From contig NZ_CAMVEE010000019.1 of the NCBI RefSeq assembly GCF_947166415.1, positions 1-39,434 of the forward strand: DNA of 39,434 bases, written 5' to 3'. The translations under genes were made by a program, and so were the position numbers. Below the pieces are notes generated by a model. The model was not told the DNA's origin. It was given only the letters and a program-made list of their open reading frames with translations, and did no database searches. This document shows positions 16,716-24,919 of this stretch, piece by piece (position 1 is the first letter of the stretch; each line of letters begins with the position of its first letter). The stretch comes from an uncultured Methanobrevibacter sp. (GTDB lineage: Archaea; Methanobacteriota; Methanobacteria; Methanobacteriales; Methanobacteriaceae).

Positions 16716-18428
16716 ATGGCAAAAGTAAGGTTTACAGAAACAGCACTTCGTGATGCTCACCAATCTTTACTTGCAACTAGGATGAGAACTAGGGACATGA
16801 TTCCTATTGCAGAAGAAATGGATAAAGTAGGATATTTTTCAGTTGAAGCTTGGGGTGGAGCTACTTTTGATACATGTATTAGATATTTGAATGAAGATCC
16901 ATGGGAAAGATTAAGACAATTAAAATCTGAATTCAACAGAACTCCTATCCAAATGCTTTTAAGAGGACAGAACTTGGTCGGATACAAACATTATCCTGAT
17001 GATGTTGTAACTAAATTCGTAGAAAAATCATACGAAAACGGTGTAGATATATTTAGGGTTTTCGATGCATTGAATGATATTAGGAACATGGAAAAGTCAA
17101 TTAAAGTCGCTAAAGCACAAGGTGCTCATGTTCAAGGAACAATCAGTTACACAATAAGTCCGGTCCACACTTTAGATGACTTCGTAGATTTGGCAAAAAA
17201 TCTTGAAGCTCTTGATTGTGATTCAGTAGCCATCAAAGACATGGCTGGTTTGATTACTCCTACTGCAGCATATGATTTAGTTTCTGCATTAAAAGAAGAA
17301 ACCGATTTGCTTGTTGATTTACATTGTCATTGTACTAGTGGTATGACTCCAATAAGTTATTATGCAGCATGCCAAGCTGGTGTTGATGTATTGGATACAG
17401 CTATTTCACCTCTTGCATGGGGAACTTCACAGCCTCCTACAGAAAGTATGGTCGCTGCATTGCAAGGCACAGAATTTGACACAGGCCTTGATTTAAAGTT
17501 ATTGGCTCATATTAAAAAATACTTCGATGACATTAAAGAGAAATATCTGGGCATTCTTGACCCAATTTCTGAAAGTATTGACGCTGATGTATTGTTATAC
17601 CAAATCCCTGGAGGTATGCTTTCAAACCTTATTTCCCAACTCAAGGAACAAAATGCGCTTGACAGATATAATGATGTTCTTGAGGAAATGCCTCGCGTTA
17701 GAAAAGATATGGGATATCCACCTCTTGTAACTCCAACCAGTCAGATTGTTGGTATTCAATCAGTAATGAACGTGCTTGGTGGAGAAAGATACAAAACAGT
17801 ATCCAACGAAGTCAAAGAGTACATGAAAGGAATGTATGGTAAACCTCCAGCTCCAGTCGATCCGGAAATTTCCAAAAAAATCATTGGTGATGATGAAGTT
17901 ATTACTTGCAGACCTGCAGATTTATTAGAACCGGAATTCGATAAATTCAAATCTGAAGGTGAAGAAAAAGGATTTGTTAAATCTGATGAAGATGCTTTAA
18001 CTTATGCTTTATATCCACCAATTGCTCCTAAATTCCTCAAAGGGGAAGCAGAAGAAGAAGAACTTAAACCAGCAAAATCTTTCGATTCTGATGATGCAAT
18101 TGGAATTCCAACCCAATATAATGTTGAAGTTGATGGGGACATGTATGAGGTTAAAATCCTCCCTACAGGATTTATGGAAGTTGAAGAAACCTCAAAAGGC
18201 CCATTCACTCCTATTGAAGGTGGAGTATTCTCTTCAATGCAAGGAATGGTAATTAAACTCACAGTCAATGTGGGTGATAAAGTTACTGAAGGATCCACTA
18301 TTGCTGTAATTGAAGCTATGAAGATGGAAAACGACATCCAGTCTGAAGTCGATGGTGTTGTAAAAGAAATCTTTGTAGAGCCTGGTGATGCAGTAAGCGC
18401 TGGAGATATTTTAATGGTAATCGAATAG
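16716..18428 (+). CDS. pycB: Pyruvate carboxylase subunit B (carboxyltransferase + biotin carrier)
   Basis: PycB transfers CO2 from carboxybiotin to pyruvate, giving oxaloacetate for the incomplete reductive TCA branch. The carboxyltransferase domain begins F-T-E-T-A-L-R-D-A-H-Q-S-L-L-A-T-R-M-R-T (about residues 5-24) and contains Q-M-L-L-R-G-Q-N-L-V-G-Y, I-K-D-M-A-G and H-C-H-C-T-S-G. After a charged linker comes the biotinyl domain at about 495-570, with the biotinylation site E-A-M-K-M. At 570 aa it is a normal two-subunit-type PycB; the PycA biotin carboxylase subunit is not in the window. The ATG at 16716 has GAGGTG upstream. The closely related oxaloacetate decarboxylase alpha subunit is unlikely without the membrane beta subunit nearby. 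Confidence 0.95.
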   Translation: MAKVRFTETALRDAHQSLLATRMRTRDMIPIAEEMDKVGYFSVEAWGGATFDTCIRYLNEDPWERLRQLKSEFNRTPIQMLLRGQNLVGYKHYPDDVVTKFVEKSYENGVDIFRVFDALNDIRNMEKSIKVAKAQGAHVQGTISYTISPVHTLDDFVDLAKNLEALDCDSVAIKDMAGLITPTAAYDLVSALKEETDLLVDLHCHCTSGMTPISYYAACQAGVDVLDTAISPLAWGTSQPPTESMVAALQGTEFDTGLDLKLLAHIKKYFDDIKEKYLGILDPISESIDADVLLYQIPGGMLSNLISQLKEQNALDRYNDVLEEMPRVRKDMGYPPLVTPTSQIVGIQSVMNVLGGERYKTVSNEVKEYMKGMYGKPPAPVDPEISKKIIGDDEVITCRPADLLEPEFDKFKSEGEEKGFVKSDEDALTYALYPPIAPKFLKGEAEEEELKPAKSFDSDDAIGIPTQYNVEVDGDMYEVKILPTGFMEVEETSKGPFTPIEGGVFSSMQGMVIKLTVNVGDKVTEGSTIAVIEAMKMENDIQSEVDGVVKEIFVEPGDAVSAGDILMVIE

Positions 18429-18455
18429 ATTACCTTTATTTTACTTTTTTTTAAT
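18429..18455. terminator. T-rich terminator between convergent pycB and the TM2-like gene
   Basis: The short gap after pycB includes T8 at 18446-18453, suitable for plus-strand termination. It lies between convergent genes and runs into the last codons of the small membrane protein on the other strand. Confidence 0.4.
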
Positions 18456-18669
18456 TTACAATATTATAAGTGTCGTATGCGGCATAAACGCCATATAATA
18501 AACTGATTATTCCGGAAAATGGAATTCTTGTTGATAATTTCATTAAAAGCAGCCATATTACAACACCTATTGCAAAAAATATTGCTCCTCTTTTTATATT
18601 TCCAAGCAATGCTTGGCCCAAGCCAGGTATGAAAAAGGAAGCTATTGTAGCAAATTTTTTATCTATCAT
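18451..18669 (-). CDS. Small TM2-like membrane protein
   Basis: The protein has about 72 aa and two hydrophobic helices. The first part has the pattern A-S-F-F-I-P-G-L-G-Q-A-L-L-G-N-I-K-R-G, which matches the PGLGQ-Y-x-G-x-x-x-x-G signature of TM2/DUF5683-type proteins; it ends Y-G-V-Y-A-A-Y-D-T-Y. The start at 18669 is chosen over an ATG at 18681, because GGAGG lies inside those four extra codons at the correct distance from the ATG at 18669. The function of this family is unknown in archaea. It lies alone between pycB (convergent) and the OYE-like gene (divergent). Confidence 0.75.
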   Translation of the reverse strand: MIDKKFATIASFFIPGLGQALLGNIKRGAIFFAIGVVIWLLLMKLSTRIPFSGIISLLYGVYAAYDTYNIVN

Positions 18670-18738
18670 TTTTTCCTCCATTTCATTATGAATAATTTTA
18701 GATTTAATTTGTCTTTCTAATATAACTTTTTCCTTAAG

Positions 18739-18746
18739 TTTATATA
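18739..18746 (+). promoter_or_regulatory. TATA box of the OYE-like gene
   Basis: TTTATATA lies 48 bp upstream of the ATG at 18794, allowing a leader of about 25 nt containing GTGAT. Confidence 0.5.
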
Positions 18747-18793
18747 TTCTCAGTTTAGATAATGTATAATAATAATTTATTTGCTGTGATAAT

Positions 18794-19792
18794 ATGAAGG
18801 ATATTTTTGATGAATGTCAAATGGGTGATTTAAAACTTAAAAGCCGTATAATCAGAACTGGGACCTGGGAAACTGAAACAGATGAAGGGGGATTTTTAAC
18901 ACCCTCTATTTATGACAGGTACGAAAATATGGCAAAAAGCGGTGTTGGTGCAATAGTATCTGAGATATTTGCACTTGACCACAAGGACAGATTTTATCCT
19001 TATTCTACAAACATGAATTACAAGGGATTTATCAAAGACTATAAAATGGTCACTGATATAGTTCACAAGTATGATGTGCCTATTTTAGGCCAGCTTGCAT
19101 TCTTTTATTATGATGATGGAGAAAACCAAAAGGTAGAGGCTAACGATATTAGTCAAGAGGGAATTAGAAAATTGCAGGCTGAAGTAATTATGGCCGCTAA
19201 AAAATTTTCATTTGCAGGTTTTGATGGAATCCAAATAAACATGGGAAATAATTTTTATCTTGCCAGATTCATGAATCCATATTTCAATCAAAGGGATGAC
19301 AAATATGGTGGAAATACTGAAAATAGGGTAAGGATTTCATCTGAAATCATCAAGGTCATTAAAAGCACTATGGATATGCATGTAAGCTGCAGAATCAATC
19401 CGTGGGATGTTAGAAAGGGAGGAATGGCTTCCGATGAAAGCATAGCTATTGCATGTGAGCTTGAAAAGGCAGGTGCTGATAGCATACAGTTAACCGCAAG
19501 AACAATTTCACAGATTTATGATAAAGGTGTTAAACATCCGTTTTTAGTTTATGTTGATGATTTGATTGATGCGGTTGATATTCCAGTTGTTTTGGGGGGA
19601 TCTTTAAGGGATATGGCTACAATAAAAGAGGTTTTGAATAATTCCAATGTCGAACTTGTTTCAATGTCCAAACCTTTTGTAGCTCAAGCTGACTTTCTTT
19701 CAGACTGGAAGGAGAATGGTGATGGTGTTGCAATATGCCAAAGCTGCAATAATTGTTACAGTAAAAAGACTAGTACTTGTTTTAAATACTAA
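18794..19792 (+). CDS. NADH:flavin oxidoreductase of the Old Yellow Enzyme family
   Basis: This is a TIM-barrel FMN protein of 332 aa. It shows the N-terminal L-K-S-R-I-I-R-T-G-T-W-E, the core F-M-N-P-Y-F-N-Q-R-D-D-K-Y-G-G-N-T-E-N-R-V-R and, near the C-terminus, V-V-L-G-G-S and S-M-S-K-P-F for phosphate binding. In place of the usual substrate-binding I-H-G-A-H it has I-N-M-G-N, so both histidines are asparagines. The C-terminus carries C-Q-S-C-N-N-C and a further cysteine, reminiscent of the clusters of the larger clostridial enoate reductases, but the second Rossmann domains of those enzymes are absent. Substrate is unknown. It has its own promoter and a GTGAT ribosome binding site 3 nt before the ATG. 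Confidence 0.88.
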   Translation: MKDIFDECQMGDLKLKSRIIRTGTWETETDEGGFLTPSIYDRYENMAKSGVGAIVSEIFALDHKDRFYPYSTNMNYKGFIKDYKMVTDIVHKYDVPILGQLAFFYYDDGENQKVEANDISQEGIRKLQAEVIMAAKKFSFAGFDGIQINMGNNFYLARFMNPYFNQRDDKYGGNTENRVRISSEIIKVIKSTMDMHVSCRINPWDVRKGGMASDESIAIACELEKAGADSIQLTARTISQIYDKGVKHPFLVYVDDLIDAVDIPVVLGGSLRDMATIKEVLNNSNVELVSMSKPFVAQADFLSDWKENGDGVAICQSCNNCYSKKTSTCFKY

Positions 19793-19907
19793 TCTGCCGA
19801 TACAAAATAGAAAATAGTTGATGTAAAGGTTTAATTGTAATTAAAATAGAATATTAAAAAAAAGTTTATTTAAAGAATTAATCGCTTAATTCTCTAAATA
19901 TTTTTAA

Positions 19908-20627
19908 TTATCCCGCGAGGCTTTCAAATCCTTTGGTAGCCAGCAATTTAGTAAATGAACCTTCAGGTCTCATTATGATATTTCCATTGGAATATTCTTC
20001 TAAAGCTGTTTTTACCATAGTATTCTTTTTATCAGGATCTTTAGTGGCATTAGCAAGAGCTTTTGTTAATACCATTACTGCATCTCCTCTGGACATGGTT
20101 CCTTCAACGTTTTCGTTACCAGGATAACCGTTATATGCATCGTTTTGACGTATTATATCGGTTGCATTCAATTCAGTTTCAACACCATCTACATATAATG
20201 GTCTGATTGAGTTAATGACGTGATCTAAACCTTCATCGTAAACAATAACAACTGCATCAGAATGCATTCCAGTATTTGCTTCTACAATCTCTTTAGCATA
20301 CTCGGTTCCGACATCTACACCATCCCATAGACAATCGTGGAGATACATTTTTCCACCCAGGCCTCCTGGGGCAGGTTGTGAAGGATGCACCATTCCTCCA
20401 GGATATACTGGAGTATAATTTTTTAAACTTCCGTTTTCTAAATGAACCATGAATGCCATGTCGACTCCACCATTGGACTGTTCATATTTATCGGAAGCTA
20501 GCACTAAAATGTTCTTGCTTTCATTAGTCAAGTCAGGACCAGCAAATAGTGCTCCGTATATCACTGCAAGTAATCCGATAAGAATAACAACAAGGATTGC
20601 TATTATCAGTTTTTTTCTTCGTTTCAT
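19908..20627 (-). CDS. DUF4012 domain protein, membrane-anchored
   Basis: The 239-aa protein starts with a basic tail (M-K-R-R-K-K) and one hydrophobic helix (about residues 8-29), which looks like a signal anchor, so the rest should lie outside the membrane. The body resembles DUF4012 proteins, with K-N-I-L-V-L-A-S-D, G-G-V-D-M-A-F-M-V, L-K-N-Y-T-P-V-Y-P-G-G-M, and S-D-A-V-V-I-V-Y-D-E-G-L-D-H-V-I-N-S-I. These proteins are related to the LytR-CpsA-Psr enzymes that attach polymers to cell walls, so a role at the pseudomurein surface is possible but unproven. It has its own AT-rich promoter region upstream and is divergent from the M48 gene. Confidence 0.78.
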   Translation of the reverse strand: MKRRKKLIIAILVVILIGLLAVIYGALFAGPDLTNESKNILVLASDKYEQSNGGVDMAFMVHLENGSLKNYTPVYPGGMVHPSQPAPGGLGGKMYLHDCLWDGVDVGTEYAKEIVEANTGMHSDAVVIVYDEGLDHVINSIRPLYVDGVETELNATDIIRQNDAYNGYPGNENVEGTMSRGDAVMVLTKALANATKDPDKKNTMVKTALEEYSNGNIIMRPEGSFTKLLATKGFESLAG

Positions 20628-20928
20628 CTTAAATCAACATACCTATAGTCATTAAAAATTTACTTAATTATAGTATGTGGATAATTTTGTAAATTATATA
20701 AAATAAGTTTTTCCATAATGTATAAATATTAAAGTTAATTTTATTCTCTGTTAATATGTTTATGTTTGATAGAATTTTGTTATTGGGGGCATATGATTGC
20801 TAAGCATACTTTGATTTTGGATAATGCTATGAATTTAATATGAGACTTCCCTTTATGCATCATATTTTCACATATTAAAAAACTTTTTATACACAAATTA
20901 ACAATATAATTATTAAGATGTGATCATT
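20628..20928. other. 301-bp intergenic region, divergent promoters, no gene seen
   Basis: It lies between the divergent DUF4012 and M48 genes. TATA-like sequences occur at about 20690-20700 on the minus strand (TTTATATAAT) and at about 20719-20728 and 20884-20892 on the plus strand. The last is suitably placed for the M48 gene. A 15-codon ORF at 20756-20803 has no convincing ribosome binding site and I do not call it. I see no repeat or RNA gene. Confidence 0.5.
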
Positions 20929-21942
20929 ATGGCAAAGGATGATAGAAGCGCGGTTAATCCATTCACTGGAAAAAAGCATTTTGATATTATTGATGACGAT
21001 AAATTCTTACAGGATTCTTACAATGAGTATTATGCGATGATTAGTAAGGCCCAACTTCTGGATGATACTCCTCAGGGCCAAATAGTCAGGAATGTTGCCA
21101 TTAAATTAATTCAGGCCGTTGAAAATTACTTGGCGCAAATAGGCAGAAGTGATTATACTCAGGATTATTATGAATGGGATTTCCACTTGGTGGCTGACAA
21201 GATGGTAAATGCTTTTTGTATGCCTGGCGGTAAAATAGTAATGTTTTCAGGCATTCTTTCAGTTGCAGATACTGAAGAAAAAGTCGCCTTTATTTTAGGC
21301 CATGAAATGGCACACGCGCTTCTTGACCATTCGAGGACTCGGATGAGCGCTCAAAATGCTCAAAATGTAATTACGTCTGCAGCATGGGTTGGAAGTTTTG
21401 CACTTGATTTGTTGGGAATGGGAGGTGTCGGCAATCTTGCAAGAGCCGCAACAAATGTAGCAAGCATAGGTTCCCAATATTTCTTAATGAATCCTTGGGG
21501 AAGGGATCAGGAACTTGAAGCAGATAGGTTGGGCATGATGATAATTCACTGGGCAGGATATGACATATCAGGTATTCCTCAATTCTGGCAAAGTATGGCT
21601 GGAGGCAATCCGAATAGCCATGACTTTTTCTCTACACACCCTTCCGACGATAAGAGGATAGCAGGAATGAAAGAACTGATAATCGAAATTGAAAGTCAGA
21701 AAGACTTTTATTCAACACCTGTTTTAGGGGAAGGTGCAATTCCAAAAGTTGAATCCAATCCTTCTCATGAAACAAATGGAGACAAGATCAATTGTCCAAA
21801 ATGTGGTGCAGTCATAGATTCTGACTCTAAGTTTTGCACAAACTGCGGCACAAAATTTGAAAATGAATTAAAATGTCCTAAGTGCGGTTTTGAAGTTGGT
21901 GCAGGGGATGCATTTTGTATGAACTGCGGATATAAACTTTAA
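20929..21942 (+). CDS. M48-family metalloprotease with C-terminal double zinc ribbon
   Basis: The zinc protease motif H-E-M-A-H is at residues 125-129, and the third ligand region E-L-E-A-D begins at 195, as in the M48 Oma1/BepA/LoiP group. Those relatives are normally secreted or membrane proteins, whereas this protein has no signal peptide and starts with a soluble charged segment. Residues about 284-337 form two zinc ribbons: C-P-K-C with C-T-N-C-G, then C-P-K-C with C-M-N-C-G. A hydrophobic, glycine-rich stretch at 148-182 may be a re-entrant or membrane-associated loop. The start is the ATG at 20929, with GTGATC 3 nt upstream; the in-frame GTG at 20920 is part of that site. A winged-helix gene follows 9 bp downstream. 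Confidence 0.88.
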   Translation: MAKDDRSAVNPFTGKKHFDIIDDDKFLQDSYNEYYAMISKAQLLDDTPQGQIVRNVAIKLIQAVENYLAQIGRSDYTQDYYEWDFHLVADKMVNAFCMPGGKIVMFSGILSVADTEEKVAFILGHEMAHALLDHSRTRMSAQNAQNVITSAAWVGSFALDLLGMGGVGNLARAATNVASIGSQYFLMNPWGRDQELEADRLGMMIIHWAGYDISGIPQFWQSMAGGNPNSHDFFSTHPSDDKRIAGMKELIIEIESQKDFYSTPVLGEGAIPKVESNPSHETNGDKINCPKCGAVIDSDSKFCTNCGTKFENELKCPKCGFEVGAGDAFCMNCGYKL

Positions 21943-21951
21943 CGTGATAAT

Positions 21952-22206
21952 ATGGCTGATGATAAACTTGTTAAGTATGTTAAAAAATCTTCTTATAGAT
22001 TAAAAGTTTTAAAAACTCTTGGCAATGATGCGAAGATGCCTAAGGAGATTGCAAACGATAGTGGGATACTGCCAAACCACATATCCAATGTATTGAGGCA
22101 GCTAAAAGATAAGGAAATCGTTGAATGCATTAATCCGGAAGTCAGGAAAGGCAGGTTATACAGACTTTCAGATAATGGATTGGATGTTTTGGAAGAATTG
22201 GAATAA
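21952..22206 (+). CDS. Winged-helix (ArsR/MarR-like) transcriptional regulator
   Basis: This 84-aa single-domain DNA-binding protein has a winged-helix arrangement: R-L-K-V-L-K-T-L, then M-P-K-E-I-A-N-D-S-G-I-L-P-N-H-I-S-N-V-L-R-Q-L-K-D-K as helix-turn-helix (about residues 28-53), and the wing E-C-I-N-P-E-V-R-K-G-R-L-Y-R-L-S. No metal- or ligand-binding domain is visible. GTGAT is 3 nt before the ATG, and the gap after the M48 gene is only 9 bp, so the two form an operon; autoregulation of that operon is a reasonable but untested guess. Confidence 0.88.
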   Translation: MADDKLVKYVKKSSYRLKVLKTLGNDAKMPKEIANDSGILPNHISNVLRQLKDKEIVECINPEVRKGRLYRLSDNGLDVLEELE

Positions 22207-22222
22207 TTTCATATATTATTCT

Positions 22223-22273
22223 GATTTTTAACTTTTTTTACTCTATTTTTTTCACTTTTTCATGTTTTTTTTA
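22223..22273 (+). terminator. Poly-T terminator after the winged-helix gene
   Basis: Successive T5-T8 runs with short interruptions follow the stop codon by about 15 bp, separating the M48-regulator operon from the vWA gene. Confidence 0.55.
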
Positions 22274-22279
22274 GAAACA

Positions 22280-22337
22280 TTTATATACTATAAATAGTTA
22301 ATATATTGTGTGTAAGTTATTAACAACTTATTAACAA
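22280..22337 (+). promoter_or_regulatory. Promoter of the vWA gene with tandem repeat/palindrome downstream of the TATA box
   Basis: TTTATATA at 22280-22287 is preceded by a purine-rich GAAAC that could be a BRE. A start site would fall near 22310. Immediately after it, TTATTAACAA occurs twice (22317-22326 and 22328-22337) with an 11-nt period, close to one helical turn. Overlapping it is the inverted pair TAAGTT/AACTTA (22313-22318 and 22325-22330) with a 6-nt spacer. This is a good candidate operator; no regulator is identified, though the winged-helix gene is adjacent. Confidence 0.5.
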
Positions 22338-22380
22338 AGTCCATATTATACACCTAAAAAATTGAAGGATGTGAAAAGAC

Positions 22381-22992
22381 ATGAAAGATTTACCTGAAAA
22401 CCAAGTATTGGATTTGATATTTTTAATAGATAAGAGCGGATCAATGTACGGTTCCGAAAAGGATACTATTGGTGGATTCAATTCATTCATACAAAAGGAA
22501 AAACAGAAAGACCTTTCCACTAACGTAACCACCATTCTTTTTGACCATGAATACGATGTGTTATACAAAAGAAAATCAATTTATGAAGTTGAAGAACTCA
22601 CTGAAAATGAATATCAGGTTAGGGGTTCAACAGCTCTTCTTGATGCAATCGGAAAAACAATCACAACACTTGATAAAGAAATCGACAATAAAGTTCTTTT
22701 TGTCATCATGACTGACGGAATGGAAAACTCCTCTATTGAATTTTCAAAGTCCCAAATCAGCAACATGATAAACAGTCACAGTTGGGAATTCCTTTTCATC
22801 GGTGCAGACATCGACTCCTACAGCGAAGGCAGGGGCATCGGAATTAGAAAATCAAGAGTTGCAAACTATGAAAAGTCAGCAGGGGGTGTTGAAAAATTAT
22901 ATGAGTCCATCAGCGATGCATCTTGCTGTCTAAGAGAGGACATTTCCCTTGATGATGGAGAATGGAAAAAAAGATTAAGAGAGTTTGACTGA
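22381..22992 (+). CDS. Stand-alone von Willebrand factor A domain protein
   Basis: The 203-aa protein is a single vWA domain with a complete MIDAS metal site: D17-x-S19-x-S21 in L-I-D-K-S-G-S, T84 in R-G-S-T-A-L-L-D-A, and D112 in M-T-D-G-M-E-N. There is no signal peptide or membrane helix, so it should be cytosolic and act through protein contacts. Cytosolic vWA proteins often partner MoxR-type AAA ATPases, but none is in the window. The leader of about 70 nt contains a repeat that looks like an operator. The stop codon abuts the queC stop codon on the other strand with no spacer. Confidence 0.9.
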   Translation: MKDLPENQVLDLIFLIDKSGSMYGSEKDTIGGFNSFIQKEKQKDLSTNVTTILFDHEYDVLYKRKSIYEVEELTENEYQVRGSTALLDAIGKTITTLDKEIDNKVLFVIMTDGMENSSIEFSKSQISNMINSHSWEFLFIGADIDSYSEGRGIGIRKSRVANYEKSAGGVEKLYESISDASCCLREDISLDDGEWKKRLREFD

Positions 22993-23667
22993 TTACTGTT
23001 CATATTCAGTTGGATCATCTATTTTTAATTTTTTAAATGCTCGTTTCCGCCTCATACAACTTTCACAAACGCCGCAATGTTTTTCTCTGCCGGCATAGCA
23101 GGAGTAGCTTAACTCCATTGGAGCACCAACTTTTACACCCAATTCAACAATTTCCTCTTTATTTAAATCAATAGCTGGTGCTTCAATTTTTATATTGTCG
23201 GGGGAACCTATTTCAATCAGTTCATTGAATGCGTTTAAAAATTCTTTGGAATTGTCCGGGAAGGTAGCCGCCTCTTCACGGTCCCATCCTACAATTATTA
23301 TTTCAGCACCGATGCTTTCTGCATAGGATGTGGCAATTGATGTGAACACCATGTTTCTAGCAGGAACCCAGACACTGCTTGCACTGGATTTGCTTTTTTC
23401 CAGGTCATCCAATTCATCTTCTTTTACTTTAGGAATATCTTCGGAAGTGTTCAGGCTAGACGTGCTGATTTTAGACAGCCAAGGCAAATCAATAACCTCA
23501 TGGGTCCAATTCATTTTTTTGCAAATTTCCTTTGAAGCTTTCAGTTCCTGTTTGAAACTTTTTTGCCCGTAATTGAATGTTATTGCATGGATATCATAAT
23601 CATTGGCATATGCGCTTGTTGCCACTGTGCAGTCAAGGCCTCCAGACAGGACAGAAATTGCCTTCAT
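22993..23667 (-). CDS. queC: 7-Cyano-7-deazaguanine (preQ0) synthase QueC
   Basis: QueC converts 7-carboxy-7-deazaguanine to preQ0 with ATP and ammonia; in archaea preQ0 is used to make archaeosine in tRNA. The PP-loop is S-G-G-L-D-C-T at residues 8-14, with cysteine where most family members have serine in S-G-G-x-D-S. The zinc site is the C-terminal C-Y-A-G-R-E-K-H-C-G-V-C-E-S-C at about 189-205. P-A-R-N-M-V-F and W-D-R-E-E-A-A-T-F-P-D-N are also typical. Length 224 aa is normal. The start codon overlaps the larC stop (ATGA), so the two are translationally coupled. Confidence 0.96.
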   Translation of the reverse strand: MKAISVLSGGLDCTVATSAYANDYDIHAITFNYGQKSFKQELKASKEICKKMNWTHEVIDLPWLSKISTSSLNTSEDIPKVKEDELDDLEKSKSSASSVWVPARNMVFTSIATSYAESIGAEIIIVGWDREEAATFPDNSKEFLNAFNELIEIGSPDNIKIEAPAIDLNKEEIVELGVKVGAPMELSYSCYAGREKHCGVCESCMRRKRAFKKLKIDDPTEYEQ

Positions 23668-24833
23668 TTGATCATCTCTTTAATTTTCCTTAGTGGAAAA
23701 TTGGTTTTAAAAGCTATTTTTTTCAAGTCCTCATATTCCGGCCTTGATGAGATTACCTCTCCATTAACGTATCCTATTTTAAAGGTAACTTCAAATGTTT
23801 CGCCTTCGATTTCAAATTCCTTTTTGATGAATTCCCTTTTGCTTATTCCCCTATGGATGTTTGGTATGATTCTAATTCCCAAACTTCCAGTTTCCAGAAA
23901 TATTGCTTCAACCAGTTTTTCTCTATTTTTTCTGGCACAAATCACTTTCAATAAGCTTCCTTGGCGATTTTTCTTCATTATTATTGGCACAATGGACACA
24001 TCACTGGCTCCAGTTTCCAATAATTTATCAAACAGGTATCCTATTTCTTCACCGGTCAAATGATCGATGTTGGTTTCGATAACGTCCACTTCATCGCTTT
24101 CTCCAATATCAGAAGTTTCAATGATTCTTAATATGTTTGGATGGTCAAAATCTTTCTTTCCAGCACCATAACCCACTTTTTTAGGCCTGGCCTGCGGAAT
24201 GAATTCTTTGATTTCATCACAGATTTCGGCATAAATCGCACAGCCTGTAGGTGTTGCAAGCTCGCTTTCCACTGGGCCTCCACGAATATTTGCATCCTTT
24301 AGGATTTCCAGGACTGCAGGTGCAGGTACAGGAATTATTCCATGCGCTGTTTTAACAGTTCCTCCGCCAACGGCTATTGGGAGGCCGATAATTTTCTGCT
24401 GGTTTAGATTAAGTGAATAGTAAGCATATATTGACCCAATGACATCTGCAACAGCATCACTTGCACCAACTTCATGAAAATGGACCTTTTCCAATGTTTC
24501 TCCATGAACTGCACTTTCAGCTTTTGCAATCCTTTCAAACACATTCGCTGATGTTTTTTTAACTTCTTCAGGCAAATTCAAATCATTTATTTTTTCAATA
24601 AACTCATCATAATGGAGAGGTGGCTTTTTTTCAAGCATTTCAACATTACAATATGTTGATGCAATTCCATGCTTCTTGACTTTTTCAAAGGTCACTTCAA
24701 CTTTTCCAAACTCATAAGCTGATTTTTCCATTATCTCCTTCAGTTCATTCTCATCTGCACCTAAATCAACTAGTGCGCCAATAATCATGTTTCCAGCTAT
24801 TCCGCTAGATTGAGGGTCAATAATAATTGTCAT
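23664..24833 (-). CDS. larC: Nickel-pincer cofactor biosynthesis protein LarC
   Basis: LarC (formerly DUF111) is a CTP-dependent cyclometallase that inserts nickel into the pincer nucleotide cofactor of lactate racemase-type enzymes. The protein opens with I-I-I-D-P-Q-S-S-G-I-A-G-N-M-I-I-G-A-L (family form F-D-P-x-S-G-I-S-G-D-M), followed by H-F-H-E-V-G-A-S-D-A-V-A-D-V, I-P-V-P-A-P-A-V-L-E-I-L, E-L-A-T-P-T-G-C-A-I and V-D-V-I-E-T-N-I-D-H-L-T-G-E. Length about 389 aa is normal. I begin it at the ATG at 24833, since this places the family's opening strand right after Met; the ATG at 24851 would add six residues. LarB and LarE are not in the window, so its role here is not certain. Confidence 0.92.
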   Translation of the reverse strand: MTIIIDPQSSGIAGNMIIGALVDLGADENELKEIMEKSAYEFGKVEVTFEKVKKHGIASTYCNVEMLEKKPPLHYDEFIEKINDLNLPEEVKKTSANVFERIAKAESAVHGETLEKVHFHEVGASDAVADVIGSIYAYYSLNLNQQKIIGLPIAVGGGTVKTAHGIIPVPAPAVLEILKDANIRGGPVESELATPTGCAIYAEICDEIKEFIPQARPKKVGYGAGKKDFDHPNILRIIETSDIGESDEVDVIETNIDHLTGEEIGYLFDKLLETGASDVSIVPIIMKKNRQGSLLKVICARKNREKLVEAIFLETGSLGIRIIPNIHRGISKREFIKKEFEIEGETFEVTFKIGYVNGEVISSRPEYEDLKKIAFKTNFPLRKIKEMIK

Positions 24834-24919
24834 AATAACTTTTCCTTTCAAGTAGTCTAATATAATAATTTAAATTAAATAATTTATATAATATATGTAT
24901 AATTTGCTTAGGTCACAAA

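Noticed and set aside
20756-20803. 15-codon ORF in the DUF4012-M48 intergenic region
   Set aside because: There is no convincing ribosome binding site and the length is expected by chance in AT-rich DNA.
24852-24919. Possible cobalamin riboswitch before cbiS
   Set aside because: The gap to larC is under 90 bp and lacks the B12-box core; it is too short for such an element.
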